From: Blastopirellula marina
GTDB lineage: Bacteria > Planctomycetota > Planctomycetia > Pirellulales > Pirellulaceae
Assembly (NCBI RefSeq): GCF_002967715.1
Contig: NZ_PUIA01000051.1
Coordinates: 157,666 to 221,665 of the forward strand
DNA length: 64,000 nucleotides
Direction of reading: 5' to 3'
Positions 18,029-27,305 of the stretch are shown here, in pieces. The notes beneath the pieces were generated by a model that was not told the DNA's origin, ran no database searches, and was given only the letters and a program-made list of their open reading frames with translations. Numbering within the stretch: the stretch's first letter is position 1; every line of letters begins with the position of its first letter. Made by a program: the position numbers and the translations under genes.

Positions 18029-19135
18029 ATGATCGTTGGCATTCCCAAGGAAATTAAAAAAGACGAGTACCGCATCGCCATTTTGCCGGTCGGTGCCGAG
18101 GAACTGGTTCGCGCCGGGCATACCGTCATCATCGAGAAAGACGCCGGGATTGGCTCAGGCTTAACCAACGAGCAATACCTGGAAGCAGGCGCTCAGCTGG
18201 TCGACTCGCCTGCGGCAGTCTTCGCCCAGGCTGATATGATCCTCAAGGTCAAAGAGCCTCAGCCAGAAGAGTTCCCGCTGATCCGACCCGGCCAGATCGT
18301 CTTCACCTACTTCCACTTCGCCGCCAGTCGCGAGTTGACGCAAGGAATGATCGATTCCGGTTCGATCTGCCTGGCCTACGAAACACTTCGTGATCGCCGC
18401 GGTACCCTGCCACTACTCACCCCCATGAGCGAAGTCGCCGGGCGGATGAGCATCCAGGAAGGGGCTAAGTACCTGGAAAAACCGCAGATGGGTCAAGGTA
18501 TCCTCCTGGGCGGTGTGCCAGGCGTTGCCCCGGCACATATCACGATCCTCGGTGGTGGTATCGTGGGGGCGAACGCCGCCAAGATCGCCGCTGGCTTCAA
18601 CGCCGACGTCAACATTCTCGATATCAACATGGACCGTTTGCGTTACCTCGATGACGTGATGCCCCCGAATGTCAACGTGCTGTTCAGCGATCGTCACGTG
18701 ATTCGCCACCAACTGCAACTGGCCGACCTGGTGATTGGGGCCGTGTTGATTCCTGGGGCGAAAGCCCCCATGCTGGTATCACGTGAAGACCTCAAGCACA
18801 TGAAGCCTGGCAGCGTGATCATCGACGTCGCCGTCGACCAAGGTGGCTGCATCGAAACCTCGAAACCAACTTCCCACAGCGATCCCACCTACCTGGTCGA
18901 CGACGTGCTACACTACTGCGTCGCCAACATGCCAGGTGCCGTGGGACGCACCAGCACATTCGCCTTGTGCAACGTCACCCTCCCCTGGGCACTTCGCCTG
19001 GCGAACGAGGGAATCGAGAAGTCGCTGGCCGCCTCGCCAGAGCTTCTTACCGCCCTGAATATCCACTCCGGCAAAGTTACCAACCAGGCAGTTGCCGGTA
19101 CCTTCGATCTCCCCTACCACCCCCTGACTGTTTAG
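18029..19135 (+). CDS. ald: alanine dehydrogenase
   Basis: A 368-residue NAD-dependent enzyme interconverting L-alanine and pyruvate plus ammonia. The N-terminus MIVGIPKEIKKDEYRIAILP, the substrate-binding segments KVKEPQPEEF and FTYFHFAAS, the Rossmann motif ILGGGIVGANAAKIA and the VDQGG segment all match Ald. It is two bases from mtnA, so the two are almost surely cotranscribed. Confidence 0.96.
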   Translation: MIVGIPKEIKKDEYRIAILPVGAEELVRAGHTVIIEKDAGIGSGLTNEQYLEAGAQLVDSPAAVFAQADMILKVKEPQPEEFPLIRPGQIVFTYFHFAASRELTQGMIDSGSICLAYETLRDRRGTLPLLTPMSEVAGRMSIQEGAKYLEKPQMGQGILLGGVPGVAPAHITILGGGIVGANAAKIAAGFNADVNILDINMDRLRYLDDVMPPNVNVLFSDRHVIRHQLQLADLVIGAVLIPGAKAPMLVSREDLKHMKPGSVIIDVAVDQGGCIETSKPTSHSDPTYLVDDVLHYCVANMPGAVGRTSTFALCNVTLPWALRLANEGIEKSLAASPELLTALNIHSGKVTNQAVAGTFDLPYHPLTV

Positions 19136-19137
19136 AC

Positions 19138-20244
19138 ATGAGCACTTCCTCACCTCAAACGACTGCCCCCGATCCGATTCGTTTTGTCGGGGAAGCGGAC
19201 GGCCATCTCGTTCTGATCGATCAAACCAAGTTGCCGGTCGACCTGGTTCACGTCGAATGCCGCGATGTCGAAACCGTGTGGGAAGCCATCAAGATGCTGC
19301 GAGTCCGGGGAGCACCGGCCATTGGCATCGCTGCCGGGTACGGGGTGATCGTCGGACTACAAACGGCCACCGAAGCGTCGCCGGAAGAGTTCGAGGCCCG
19401 CTTCCACGAAGTGGTCGAATACCTGGCAGGCAGCCGCCCTACCGCGGTCAACTTGTTCTGGGCCCTCGATCGCTTGAAGGCCACCTACGCCGCCGAGAAA
19501 GCCGCAGGCAAATCCCCCGCCGAGATCCATCAGGCTCTGCTGGCCGAAGCACGCTTCATCCATGAAGACGATCGCCAGGTCTGCCGCGCCATCGGTCGCC
19601 ATGGCTCCGAGCTCATCCAGTCCGGCAACGGGATCCTCACCCACTGTAACGCTGGCGGCCTGGCCACGGCCGACTACGGCACGGCCCTGGCAGTCATGTT
19701 TACCTGCCACGATCAAGGAAAGGCCATCCACGTCTACGTCGACGAAACACGACCGCTACTGCAAGGCTCGCGTCTCACCGCGTGGGAACTGGTACAGCGT
19801 GAAATTCCCGCCACGCTCATCTGCGACAACATGGCCGCCCAGGTTATGAAAGAAGGACGCGTAAACGCCGTGATCACCGGCGCGGATCGCATCGCCGCCA
19901 ACGGGGATTCGGCCAACAAGATCGGCACGTACGGCGTGGCCCTGCTGGCCAAAGCCCACGGCATTCCGTTCTACATCGCCGCACCGATCAGCACGTTCGA
20001 TCTCACGCTTCCCAATGGCGATGGCATCCCCATCGAACAGCGCGACGCCGTTGAGATCATCCACGGCATGGGCAAGCAGACGGCCCCGGAAAACGTCCAG
20101 GTCTACAACCCAGCGTTCGACGTGACCCCAGCCGAACTGATCGCCGGGATCATCACTGAGAAAGGGGTCATCTCACCGGTAACCCCAGAGAACATCGCCC
20201 AAACGATTGGCGGTTATCACCCTTCCGGACCCCCTCTCCCTTAG
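19138..20244 (+). CDS. mtnA: methylthioribose-1-phosphate isomerase
   Basis: A 368-residue aldose-ketose isomerase of the methionine salvage pathway, of the eIF2B-like family. The start is the ATG at 19138, two bases after the ald stop. Motifs: LRVRGAPAIGIAAGYG, THCNAGGLATADYGTAL (catalytic Cys), VITGADRIAANGDSANKIGT (catalytic Asp) and IAAPISTFDL. The last codons and the stop fall in a CCCTCTCCC palindromic repeat, so the tail GPPLP was probably created by the repeat. Confidence 0.95.
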   Translation: MSTSSPQTTAPDPIRFVGEADGHLVLIDQTKLPVDLVHVECRDVETVWEAIKMLRVRGAPAIGIAAGYGVIVGLQTATEASPEEFEARFHEVVEYLAGSRPTAVNLFWALDRLKATYAAEKAAGKSPAEIHQALLAEARFIHEDDRQVCRAIGRHGSELIQSGNGILTHCNAGGLATADYGTALAVMFTCHDQGKAIHVYVDETRPLLQGSRLTAWELVQREIPATLICDNMAAQVMKEGRVNAVITGADRIAANGDSANKIGTYGVALLAKAHGIPFYIAAPISTFDLTLPNGDGIPIEQRDAVEIIHGMGKQTAPENVQVYNPAFDVTPAELIAGIITEKGVISPVTPENIAQTIGGYHPSGPPLP

Positions 20245-20255
20245 AAGGGAGAGGG
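20232..20255. repeat. C/G-rich palindromic repeat overlapping the mtnA stop
   Basis: CCCTCTCCC/GGGAGAGGG form a perfect 9-bp stem around TTAGAA, and the mtnA stop codon lies in the loop. Related C-rich palindromes occur at about 30066-30140, 31730-31760 and 40066-40091, so it looks like a dispersed REP-like element. Confidence 0.7.
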
Positions 20256-20269
20256 TTAGGTTGAGGGAT

Positions 20270-20722
20270 CTATTCTCGGCATCCGAGCTGCTCACGTCGC
20301 GGCTTAGGAAACCGTTCACCGTTGATGTAGCAAATCCCGGCACGGAAGAACATTTCACCAAACCACCAGTTCTCGTCCGTGCCTTCCGCAGGCGGAAACT
20401 CGCAGGAGGTGTGATAGGTCCACACACCATTGGGATCATATTTCTGAAGGGTCTCTATTACAGTACGGACGTATTCTTCGCTGAGAATCGTATCATTGTA
20501 GATCCCGCCGCACACGTGATAACAATCGTCGAAGTCACTGCCGACTCCGAAGTCTTCTCCTACTTGCCATCTGCTTCCTAGAGCCGACTCAATTCCCTCT
20601 TGAATTCGAGATATTTCATCTTGAAATCTCTCCTCGTCGTCATCGGTCGGCAGGTCAATCTTTTCAAATGCTTTGTGATATTCGACCGTAAAGTCATCAT
20701 TCGGCAAGACAACGAATTTCAT
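20270..20722 (-). CDS. hypothetical protein, 150 aa
   Basis: A soluble acidic protein with no signal peptide or membrane helix. It is rich in aromatic residues and Asp/Glu and has cysteines at CYHVCGG, TSCEF, GICY and near the end (LGC). I do not recognise the family. It lies downstream of glnA on the same strand, about 90 bp away with a hairpin between, and so probably has its own promoter. Confidence 0.6.
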   Translation of the reverse strand: MKFVVLPNDDFTVEYHKAFEKIDLPTDDDEERFQDEISRIQEGIESALGSRWQVGEDFGVGSDFDDCYHVCGGIYNDTILSEEYVRTVIETLQKYDPNGVWTYHTSCEFPPAEGTDENWWFGEMFFRAGICYINGERFPKPRREQLGCRE

Positions 20723-20758
20723 GAATGATTGCCCGCTCGGCCCTAGTCAAGAAAGGCT

Positions 20759-20793
20759 GAGTGCCCACACTTAACTGGAAGTCGCGGGCACTC
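20759..20793 (-). terminator. hairpin downstream of glnA
   Basis: GAGTGCCC and GGGCACTC pair perfectly across a 19-base loop. On the minus strand the stem is followed by a weak T-rich stretch; on the plus strand by ATTTTT. It is probably the end of the glnA transcript. Confidence 0.5.
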
Positions 20794-20815
20794 ATTTTTA
20801 AACGTAAAACCTCTG

Positions 20816-22228
20816 CTAGATGTCGTAATACAAGCAGAACTCATAAGGATGCGGACGCAGACGAATCGCGTCGGCTTCGTTCTTTCGCTTGTACTCGATC
20901 CACGTTTCGATCACGTCCTTGGTGAAGACGTCGCCGCGCAATAGGAACTCGTGATCGGCTGCCAGGGCGTCCAAGGCCTCGTCGAGCGAGCCTGGTGTCT
21001 TCGGCACGGCGGCCGCTTCTTCGGGTGGCAAGTCGTAGATGTCCTTGTCCAGTGGCTGACCGGGATCGATCTTATTCTGAATCCCGTCGATCGCGGCCAT
21101 GGTAATCGCGGCGAACGCCAGGTAGGGATTACAGGTCGGATCAGGGCAACGGAATTCAACCCGCTTGGCCTTCGGGCTGGGGCTGTACATCGGAATACGG
21201 CAAGATGCCGAGCGATTCCGCTGCGAGTATGCCAGGTTCACAGGGGCTTCGTAGCCTGGGACCAGTCGCTTGTAGCTGTTGGTTGTGGGGTTAGTGAACG
21301 CCAGCACCGCCGGAGCATGTTTCAGCAAACCACCAATCGCGTACAAAGCCGTCTCGCTAAGGCCTGCGTAGCCGCTGCCTGCGAACAGCGGTTCGTTATC
21401 TTTCCAGAACGAGAAGTGTGTATGCATGCCGGAACCGTTGTCGCTGAAGACCGGTTTAGGCATGAAGGTCGCCGTTCGGTTGTTTCGCTTAGCGACGTTC
21501 TTGATCACGTATTTGTAAATCAACAAATCGTCCGCCATCTTCACCATTTCATTGAACCGCATGTCGATTTCGCACTGACCGGCGGTCGAAACTTCGTGGT
21601 GCTGCGCTTCGACGTTCAAGCCACATTCGATCATGGTCTGCATCATTTCGTTACGCAGATCCATCAGCGAATCAGCAGGCGGCACCGGGAAGTAACCTTC
21701 CTTGTGACGCAACTTGTAACCGAGGTTCGGCCCTTCGTCGCGGCCGCGGTTCCACTCCCCTTCCACGCTATCGATGTAGTAGAAACCGTGCTGAGGGCGT
21801 TGGTCGAAGCGGACGTCATCGAAGACGAAGAACTCGGCTTCCGGGCCGATGAAACACGTATCGGCGATGCCAGTGCTCTTCAGGTAGTTGGCAGCTTTAC
21901 GGCAGACGTTTCGCGGGTCGCGGGAATAGTCTTCGCGCGTGATTGGGTCTTGAATATTGCAAATCAAAACCAGTGTCGGCAGTTGCGTGAACGGATCGAC
22001 GAAGGCCGTATCCGGCTGCGGCACCACCAGCATGTCGCTCTCGTTGATTGCCTGCCAGCCGCGGATGCTGGAGCCATCGAAACCGAGGCCATCTTCAAAC
22101 GTATCTTCGCTGAGGTGGTTCACCGGAATGGTGAAATGCTGCCACAAACCGGGGAAATCCATGAAGCGGAAATCGACCGCTTTCACGTCATTCTCACGGC
22201 ACAGGGCTAAGACTTCTTTGGGCGTCAT
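20816..22228 (-). CDS. glnA: glutamine synthetase type I
   Basis: A 470-residue dodecameric GSI that joins ammonia to glutamate. Motifs: [23 protein letters not shown], the ATP-binding [20 protein letters not shown] and SASCRIP. The adenylylation site is preserved (DIYDLPPEE, Tyr at about 397), as in beta-type GSI, so control by GlnE-like adenylylation is likely. The 140 bp upstream to the MMPL gene should hold its promoter. Confidence 0.97.
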   Translation of the reverse strand: MTPKEVLALCRENDVKAVDFRFMDFPGLWQHFTIPVNHLSEDTFEDGLGFDGSSIRGWQAINESDMLVVPQPDTAFVDPFTQLPTLVLICNIQDPITREDYSRDPRNVCRKAANYLKSTGIADTCFIGPEAEFFVFDDVRFDQRPQHGFYYIDSVEGEWNRGRDEGPNLGYKLRHKEGYFPVPPADSLMDLRNEMMQTMIECGLNVEAQHHEVSTAGQCEIDMRFNEMVKMADDLLIYKYVIKNVAKRNNRTATFMPKPVFSDNGSGMHTHFSFWKDNEPLFAGSGYAGLSETALYAIGGLLKHAPAVLAFTNPTTNSYKRLVPGYEAPVNLAYSQRNRSASCRIPMYSPSPKAKRVEFRCPDPTCNPYLAFAAITMAAIDGIQNKIDPGQPLDKDIYDLPPEEAAAVPKTPGSLDEALDALAADHEFLLRGDVFTKDVIETWIEYKRKNEADAIRLRPHPYEFCLYYDI

Positions 22229-22370
22229 GCTTGGGGCTCCCTTTTAAATCGATGGTGACGCTGGGCGGTCAAAACGGGAACCGAGACACCAGTTACCACC
22301 TATCCGAGCTAAGTGGCGTCACGATTCCTGCAGGCAACCTCAATATGGCGATTTCACTGCCGCGATTCAA

Positions 22371-25013
22371 TTAGACCGGAAGATTTTCTTCCGGCGGCTG
22401 GCCTGCCAGTGCTTGCGGTTCTTCGCGGGAAAAACGATTCATCAGGGCAAGAAAACACGGGAGCATGATCGTGCGGACGACGAACGTATCGAGCAATACA
22501 CCCACTGTCAGGGCAAATCCAATTTCGATCACCCCCAGCAAGGTTCCCATGCACATCGATGCAAACGTACCGGCCATCACCAGGCCGCAACTGGTAATGA
22601 TTCCCCCGGTCGTCACCATGCCACGCAGCAGACCCTCACGCTGCCCTAACTTCTTCTGTTCTTCAAACACGCGAGTCGCCAGGTAAACGTTGTAATCCTG
22701 GCCGATAGCCGCCAGGATTACGAACAGAAACAACGGTACCTTCCAGTCGAGTGCTTGATACGTGTCGGCGTAGACTGTCCGGAAAAAGAGCTCTGTGATT
22801 CCCAGCGTCACGTAGTAGCTGAACAGCACCGAGAGAATCATGTACGCGCATGTCATCGGCCGCCGCAAAATCACCAGCAGCACGAAGAACACCGCCACGA
22901 TCACCCCCAGCTCGATCCGCTTTTGATCCTGCGTGGTGACCTTCATCAGATCGCGAATCGACGGCGTTGTCCCTTGGATATAGATCTTCGTTTCGTTCCA
23001 CGGGGGTGGAAGCAAGGCGATTTTTTCGTGAAGGTTAGCTTCGATGTTGTCCATCAGTTTGATCGCATCGTTCGAGAATGGATTGCGATCGGTCAGCACG
23101 CGAAATAACGTAATCTTGCCGCTCAGTGCCGGGTCTTGCGCCAGGAAAAACTCCTTTGTTCGGCGATGCTTTCTCAATGTCCACTTATTCAAACCGCGCG
23201 AGGAGACCGAGAAATTTGCTGGGCGATCGCCCAGCGGCTGCTCAATGGTAAAGACGCGTTCGACCTTGGAATCGGTCTCGAAAATGGTCTCGGCCAACTG
23301 GTTGGTGATGGACTGCCCTTCCGTTTCCGTAAACTGGCCCGCAGAGTTCATCGCCATAATCGTCAGCGGACCGCTTTCGCCCAAGGGAAAATAATCGCGT
23401 ATCCGTAAGGCGGTCTGCTTTGCCATGCGGTCGTCATCGAGATCACCGAACAAGTCGTACGAGACCTCCACCGCCCTGCCGGTCGTAATTCGCTTGTAAA
23501 GACTGGGAAACCCGACGATCCCCAGCAGCAACACCACGACGGTCAACGTAAGACCAGGTCGAGAGCAAACCAATTGAGAAATACGATCCCACCAGCCAGC
23601 CGATACAGGGCGGCTTTTCTCGACGAAGGCCTGCGTGTCTCCCCACGGCCAGAACATGATCTGCCCCATGAAACGCATGATCGCCGGAGCCAGGGTCAAA
23701 CAGGTCAGCAGCGTGATCAACAGACACAGCCCAATCGCCGGTCCGCTATTGCGGTACTTCTCGAAGTCGGCGAAAAACATCATCCCCAGGCCGACCACGG
23801 TTGTCATCGCGCTGGCCGTCAGGGCCTCCCCTACCCCGGCCAAGGCCCTTGCAATTGCCGAGTCGTGATCGCGGCAGTTAGCCAGTTCCTCCCGGTAACG
23901 TCCGATCAAAAACAGGCAGAAGTCGGTCCCTGCCCCAAACAAGATCACGACGATAAAGATACGCGACGTCTTGAAGACCTTGAAATCAAACCATTCCATC
24001 CCTGGCAACAGATGCACCTGGGTTAGCAGCGCAACCAGCCAGGACGAAATAATGAACGACACCGCAATCGAAAGCAGCGGCACCGTCAACAGCATCGGCG
24101 TGCGATAGATCAACAGCAGGATGATGATCACCAACAAAATCGTGTAAAGCTCGGTATTGGCGATACTTTCTTTCGCCGCCATGAGCATTTCACCACCAAT
24201 CGCCGCGTTACCGGTCACGCCGATATCTAGATGTGTGAGCCCTGCTTCCTGGGCCCGCGTGCGCCACGTTTCGACGTACTGGGTCGCCTCTTGCAGAACG
24301 CGAATGTTGTCGGTCGCCATGAACTCGTTCCGCGACTCGACGACAATCAACACGGCGTGGCCGTTCTTGCTGGTCAGCATGCCTCCGCGGATCTCCGTGT
24401 GCCGCGTGAGAACGTCAAACTGATTCCAGTTGAACACACTTTCTGGAACCAGACCCAATGTTTCGTCTTTCAGCTCCGGATGGATGAACGTGGCCTGATA
24501 TTGGTACTGCTGCGCCTCGTCGACATCGCCAACCTGTTGGTTCGCATAGGCCATGTTCCACAGCGGCTGCCAATTCTTGCGGTCCAACAGAGCCGACTCG
24601 TCCCATGCATCTATGGCATACTGCACCTGCGGCGGCAGCTTGCCATCTGGCTGTTTTTGCTGGTTCGTTTCGTCAGATATTGCTTCCCGATATAGCATCA
24701 CCCCTTGGGCGTTTTGCAGCGGCGAGGCCATATTATCCGCGAGCCGCAGGTCATCCTCGGTCAGCGGCTGATCCTTCCGGCTGATGGCGAACACCAGTTG
24801 GCTTTTGGCTTGTCGATGGGGAAAGGCTTCACGAAAGAGTCGTTCGGCCTCGACGCTGGGCATCCCGGCCGGTAAGAAGGCCAGGTCTCCGTCCAGCGTC
24901 ACGTCATTCCAGTGCGGCGGCAGAAGAGCCGCTACGAGAGTTAAGACCGTCCAAAAGCAAAGGATGGCTACGGGATAGCGAACAACGAACTTCCCTAGCT
25001 TTTGGAAAAACAA
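22371..25013 (-). CDS. MMPL/RND-family exporter
   Basis: A membrane protein of about 880 residues with the RND plan: one N-terminal membrane helix (FVVRYPVAILCFWTVLTLVA), a large periplasmic domain, five or six helices (from about NTELYTILLVIIILLLIYRT), then the same again. The GxxxD-type motifs IFVVILFGAGTDFCLFLIGR and FLFVILAAIGQDYNVYLATR are the MmpL/hopanoid-transporter proton-relay segments. No ATG lies before the first helix. I favour the TTG at 25013 (then FFQKLGKFVV), although a TTG at 25085 is also open. It probably exports lipids or hydrophobic compounds. Confidence 0.88.
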   Translation of the reverse strand: MFFQKLGKFVVRYPVAILCFWTVLTLVAALLPPHWNDVTLDGDLAFLPAGMPSVEAERLFREAFPHRQAKSQLVFAISRKDQPLTEDDLRLADNMASPLQNAQGVMLYREAISDETNQQKQPDGKLPPQVQYAIDAWDESALLDRKNWQPLWNMAYANQQVGDVDEAQQYQYQATFIHPELKDETLGLVPESVFNWNQFDVLTRHTEIRGGMLTSKNGHAVLIVVESRNEFMATDNIRVLQEATQYVETWRTRAQEAGLTHLDIGVTGNAAIGGEMLMAAKESIANTELYTILLVIIILLLIYRTPMLLTVPLLSIAVSFIISSWLVALLTQVHLLPGMEWFDFKVFKTSRIFIVVILFGAGTDFCLFLIGRYREELANCRDHDSAIARALAGVGEALTASAMTTVVGLGMMFFADFEKYRNSGPAIGLCLLITLLTCLTLAPAIMRFMGQIMFWPWGDTQAFVEKSRPVSAGWWDRISQLVCSRPGLTLTVVVLLLGIVGFPSLYKRITTGRAVEVSYDLFGDLDDDRMAKQTALRIRDYFPLGESGPLTIMAMNSAGQFTETEGQSITNQLAETIFETDSKVERVFTIEQPLGDRPANFSVSSRGLNKWTLRKHRRTKEFFLAQDPALSGKITLFRVLTDRNPFSNDAIKLMDNIEANLHEKIALLPPPWNETKIYIQGTTPSIRDLMKVTTQDQKRIELGVIVAVFFVLLVILRRPMTCAYMILSVLFSYYVTLGITELFFRTVYADTYQALDWKVPLFLFVILAAIGQDYNVYLATRVFEEQKKLGQREGLLRGMVTTGGIITSCGLVMAGTFASMCMGTLLGVIEIGFALTVGVLLDTFVVRTIMLPCFLALMNRFSREEPQALAGQPPEENLPV

Positions 25014-25165
25014 GATGCGAGGCCTTCGCCACGAGTCATACGAGCAGAGTGCTGAGCCACATTCTGCGTGGCTTACCCAACCCAATTAATCGTAGCGGCC
25101 AGCTTAGACGTCGCCAACCAGACACTGCCACCCCACGGGTGGCAGTCATTTCAGCGCCAATCGCG

Positions 25166-26848
25166 TTAGCGTTGGTCTTGAACGCGAGTCGACAACCCAG
25201 GCACACCCAACAGTTGCCGGGCAGCAACCAGGCCAGCATCCACCACAGGATCGGCTTGCGAAGTGGCCTGCTCGACGGCAGCTTTCACTTCGGAAAGATC
25301 AGGCTTGCCAGCGACGCGAACGTTAACGTCCGGAGTCACACCGTTGCGGCTGATTGCACGGCCACTGGGGGAGAAGAACTTAGCCGTGGTCAGGCGAAGC
25401 CCCGTTCCGGCGGTTGCCAGCGGGAAGATCCCCTGCACCGAGCCTTTGCCGTAGCTACGCTGTCCGACAACCGTTCCGCGGCGATGATCGCGAATCGCAC
25501 CGGCGAAGATTTCGCTGGCACTAGCCGAGTTCGCATCGATCAGCACGACCAGCGGCACTCGCCAGGTACCTGGCATGTGGGCGGTGTAATCGAAGTCTTC
25601 CCGAGCGTTACGACCGCGGGTCGAGACGATCGTGCCTTGTTCGACGAACAGGTCGACCATGTCCACGGCAGCCGTCAGCAAACCGCCTGGGTTACCGCGA
25701 AGGTCGACGACCAGGGCTCGCATCCCATCGCGGTGCAGCCTCCACATTGCCTGGCTCAGATCGGCCGGGGTGTTCTTCTGGAAACTCGTAATCTTCAAGT
25801 ATCCGATCTTCGACTCGTTGTCGATGATGTGAATGTTATCGACGCTGGGCACTTCCACGCGATCGCGACGAACCATCATATCGCGGGCAGGTTGATTCGG
25901 ACTGACCACGGTCACGCGGACGCTCGAACCGATCGGGCCCTTCAGCATGTCGGCAGCTTTGTCGGTCGAAATCACTTCGCACTGGTGACCGTCGACGGCG
26001 ATAATGCGGTCGCCCGAACGGATACCCGACTGATGAGCAGGGCTTCCTTCGATCGCATGCACGATCAGCAGATTACCCGAGTCGGCTTTCAGTTCGACAC
26101 CCAGACCGACGAAGTTACCTTCGATCTGCGAGTAAACTTCGGTCAGCTGATCTTGCGTGAGGAAGCTGGTATAAGGATCGAGCGAAGCAGCCGTACCACA
26201 AGCGAATTCGAGAATCGTTGCGGTTGGCTTCACGCCCAGGTTTTGCCACATTAGTTCGGCGGCGTAATTAGCCATTTCAACGGCTTGCTGCGGCGAGCTG
26301 ACGTTCTGCCAGTTCACGTTTTCGTTCAGCATGCGTCGGACCTGGTCGATTCGGTTGCGGTCGACGTCCTTCAGGTTTTTGCTGTTGAAAACGTCTTCCT
26401 TCAGGGCCACGTCCAACTGCTTGACGCCTTCGCGACTGATATCGCTCCAGCGGGGCGAATCGACATAGCTGGCTTGGACCTTACGCAGAACCTCGTCGTA
26501 CAGACGCAGCGAATCTTCGCGCGACATCGTTTCGACCGAGCGAATGAAGCTTTGGTCGGTATAACGGCGGCCGACATCATAGTGCAGGCGAGCCAGGTTC
26601 GCCTTTCGCTGCACGCTGGAATCAAAACCGTGCAACCGCAGTGCATCTTCGTAGAAGGTAAGTGCTTCGCCCCAACGGCCTTGGCGTTCGAGTTGTTCGC
26701 CATTAGCGATGACTTCGCGAACGGCGGTCTCGTCGATGCGAGCTTCGTCGGGAATCCGGACCTGACTGTAGACAGTCGCCGGAGCCAAACAGAGCAGGGC
26801 GATCAAAAGAACAATCGCCGACTTGGTTGATTTATTTACTGTGTGCAT
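25166..26848 (-). CDS. S41 family carboxy-terminal processing peptidase with TPR and PDZ domains
   Basis: The start at 26848 gives a signal peptide (MHTVNKSTKSAIVLLIALLC, cleavage near VYSQ). The 560-residue exported protein has a short TPR-like region near 55-100 and a PDZ domain at about 240-330 (GLGVELKADSGNLLIVHAIE, GIRSGDRIIAVDG). The S41 domain follows, with the nucleophile in NSASASEIFAGA and the lysine in GQRSYGKGSVQ. It probably trims or degrades envelope proteins from their C-terminus. Confidence 0.9.
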   Translation of the reverse strand: MHTVNKSTKSAIVLLIALLCLAPATVYSQVRIPDEARIDETAVREVIANGEQLERQGRWGEALTFYEDALRLHGFDSSVQRKANLARLHYDVGRRYTDQSFIRSVETMSREDSLRLYDEVLRKVQASYVDSPRWSDISREGVKQLDVALKEDVFNSKNLKDVDRNRIDQVRRMLNENVNWQNVSSPQQAVEMANYAAELMWQNLGVKPTATILEFACGTAASLDPYTSFLTQDQLTEVYSQIEGNFVGLGVELKADSGNLLIVHAIEGSPAHQSGIRSGDRIIAVDGHQCEVISTDKAADMLKGPIGSSVRVTVVSPNQPARDMMVRRDRVEVPSVDNIHIIDNESKIGYLKITSFQKNTPADLSQAMWRLHRDGMRALVVDLRGNPGGLLTAAVDMVDLFVEQGTIVSTRGRNAREDFDYTAHMPGTWRVPLVVLIDANSASASEIFAGAIRDHRRGTVVGQRSYGKGSVQGIFPLATAGTGLRLTTAKFFSPSGRAISRNGVTPDVNVRVAGKPDLSEVKAAVEQATSQADPVVDAGLVAARQLLGVPGLSTRVQDQR

Positions 26849-27305
26849 GATCCGTCGCAGCGTCCAGTGTCCAACGTCACCAGCTACGACGCGATAATCA
26901 TCAGTCCCATTGAGAACATGGAGTGGACTGACAGCGGGTCGAAGTACCGGCAACTGGGGGGAGTAAATCTCGTGAAGGACGGGCCATCATTTCGACCCAG
27001 TCCACTATAGATCACGAAAATGCCCTGGTCAAAAAATCGACGACCCTTTTTGGCGGGATATTTTCCCTAGAAACGCTACAGCCTGACTTCCGGGTTCCGG
27101 TGAGTCGGGTTGAGCCTAATTTCGAGTTTTGCGTCGATCGCGCTTCCTGGCGCTGCGGTACTTCCTGAACCGATCCTACTTCTGGGCTTCCTATCGCACT
27201 GTATTGTATGCAGGAGGCCCTCAAAAGGTTCGTTTTCGGGGCAAAAACGGCTGAAAATGGCCGAAAGTGCCAGCATTGATGGCGAGATTAAACCGTCTCG
27301 GCAAA
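26849..27305. other. 457-bp gap, no gene seen
   Basis: The frames here lack coding character. It should contain the promoter of the S41 protease at its left side. A pair of similar words GGCTGAAAATGGCC and CCGAAAG near 27250-27270 is the only visible pattern. Confidence 0.35.

Noticed and set aside
20951..22210. Plus-strand open frame of 419 codons opposite glnA
   Set aside because: It is a shadow of glnA; the protein shows no family features and glnA is unmistakable.
25049..26254. Plus-strand open frame of 401 codons opposite the S41 protease
   Set aside because: Antisense to clear PDZ and S41 motifs; composition is that of a shadow frame.
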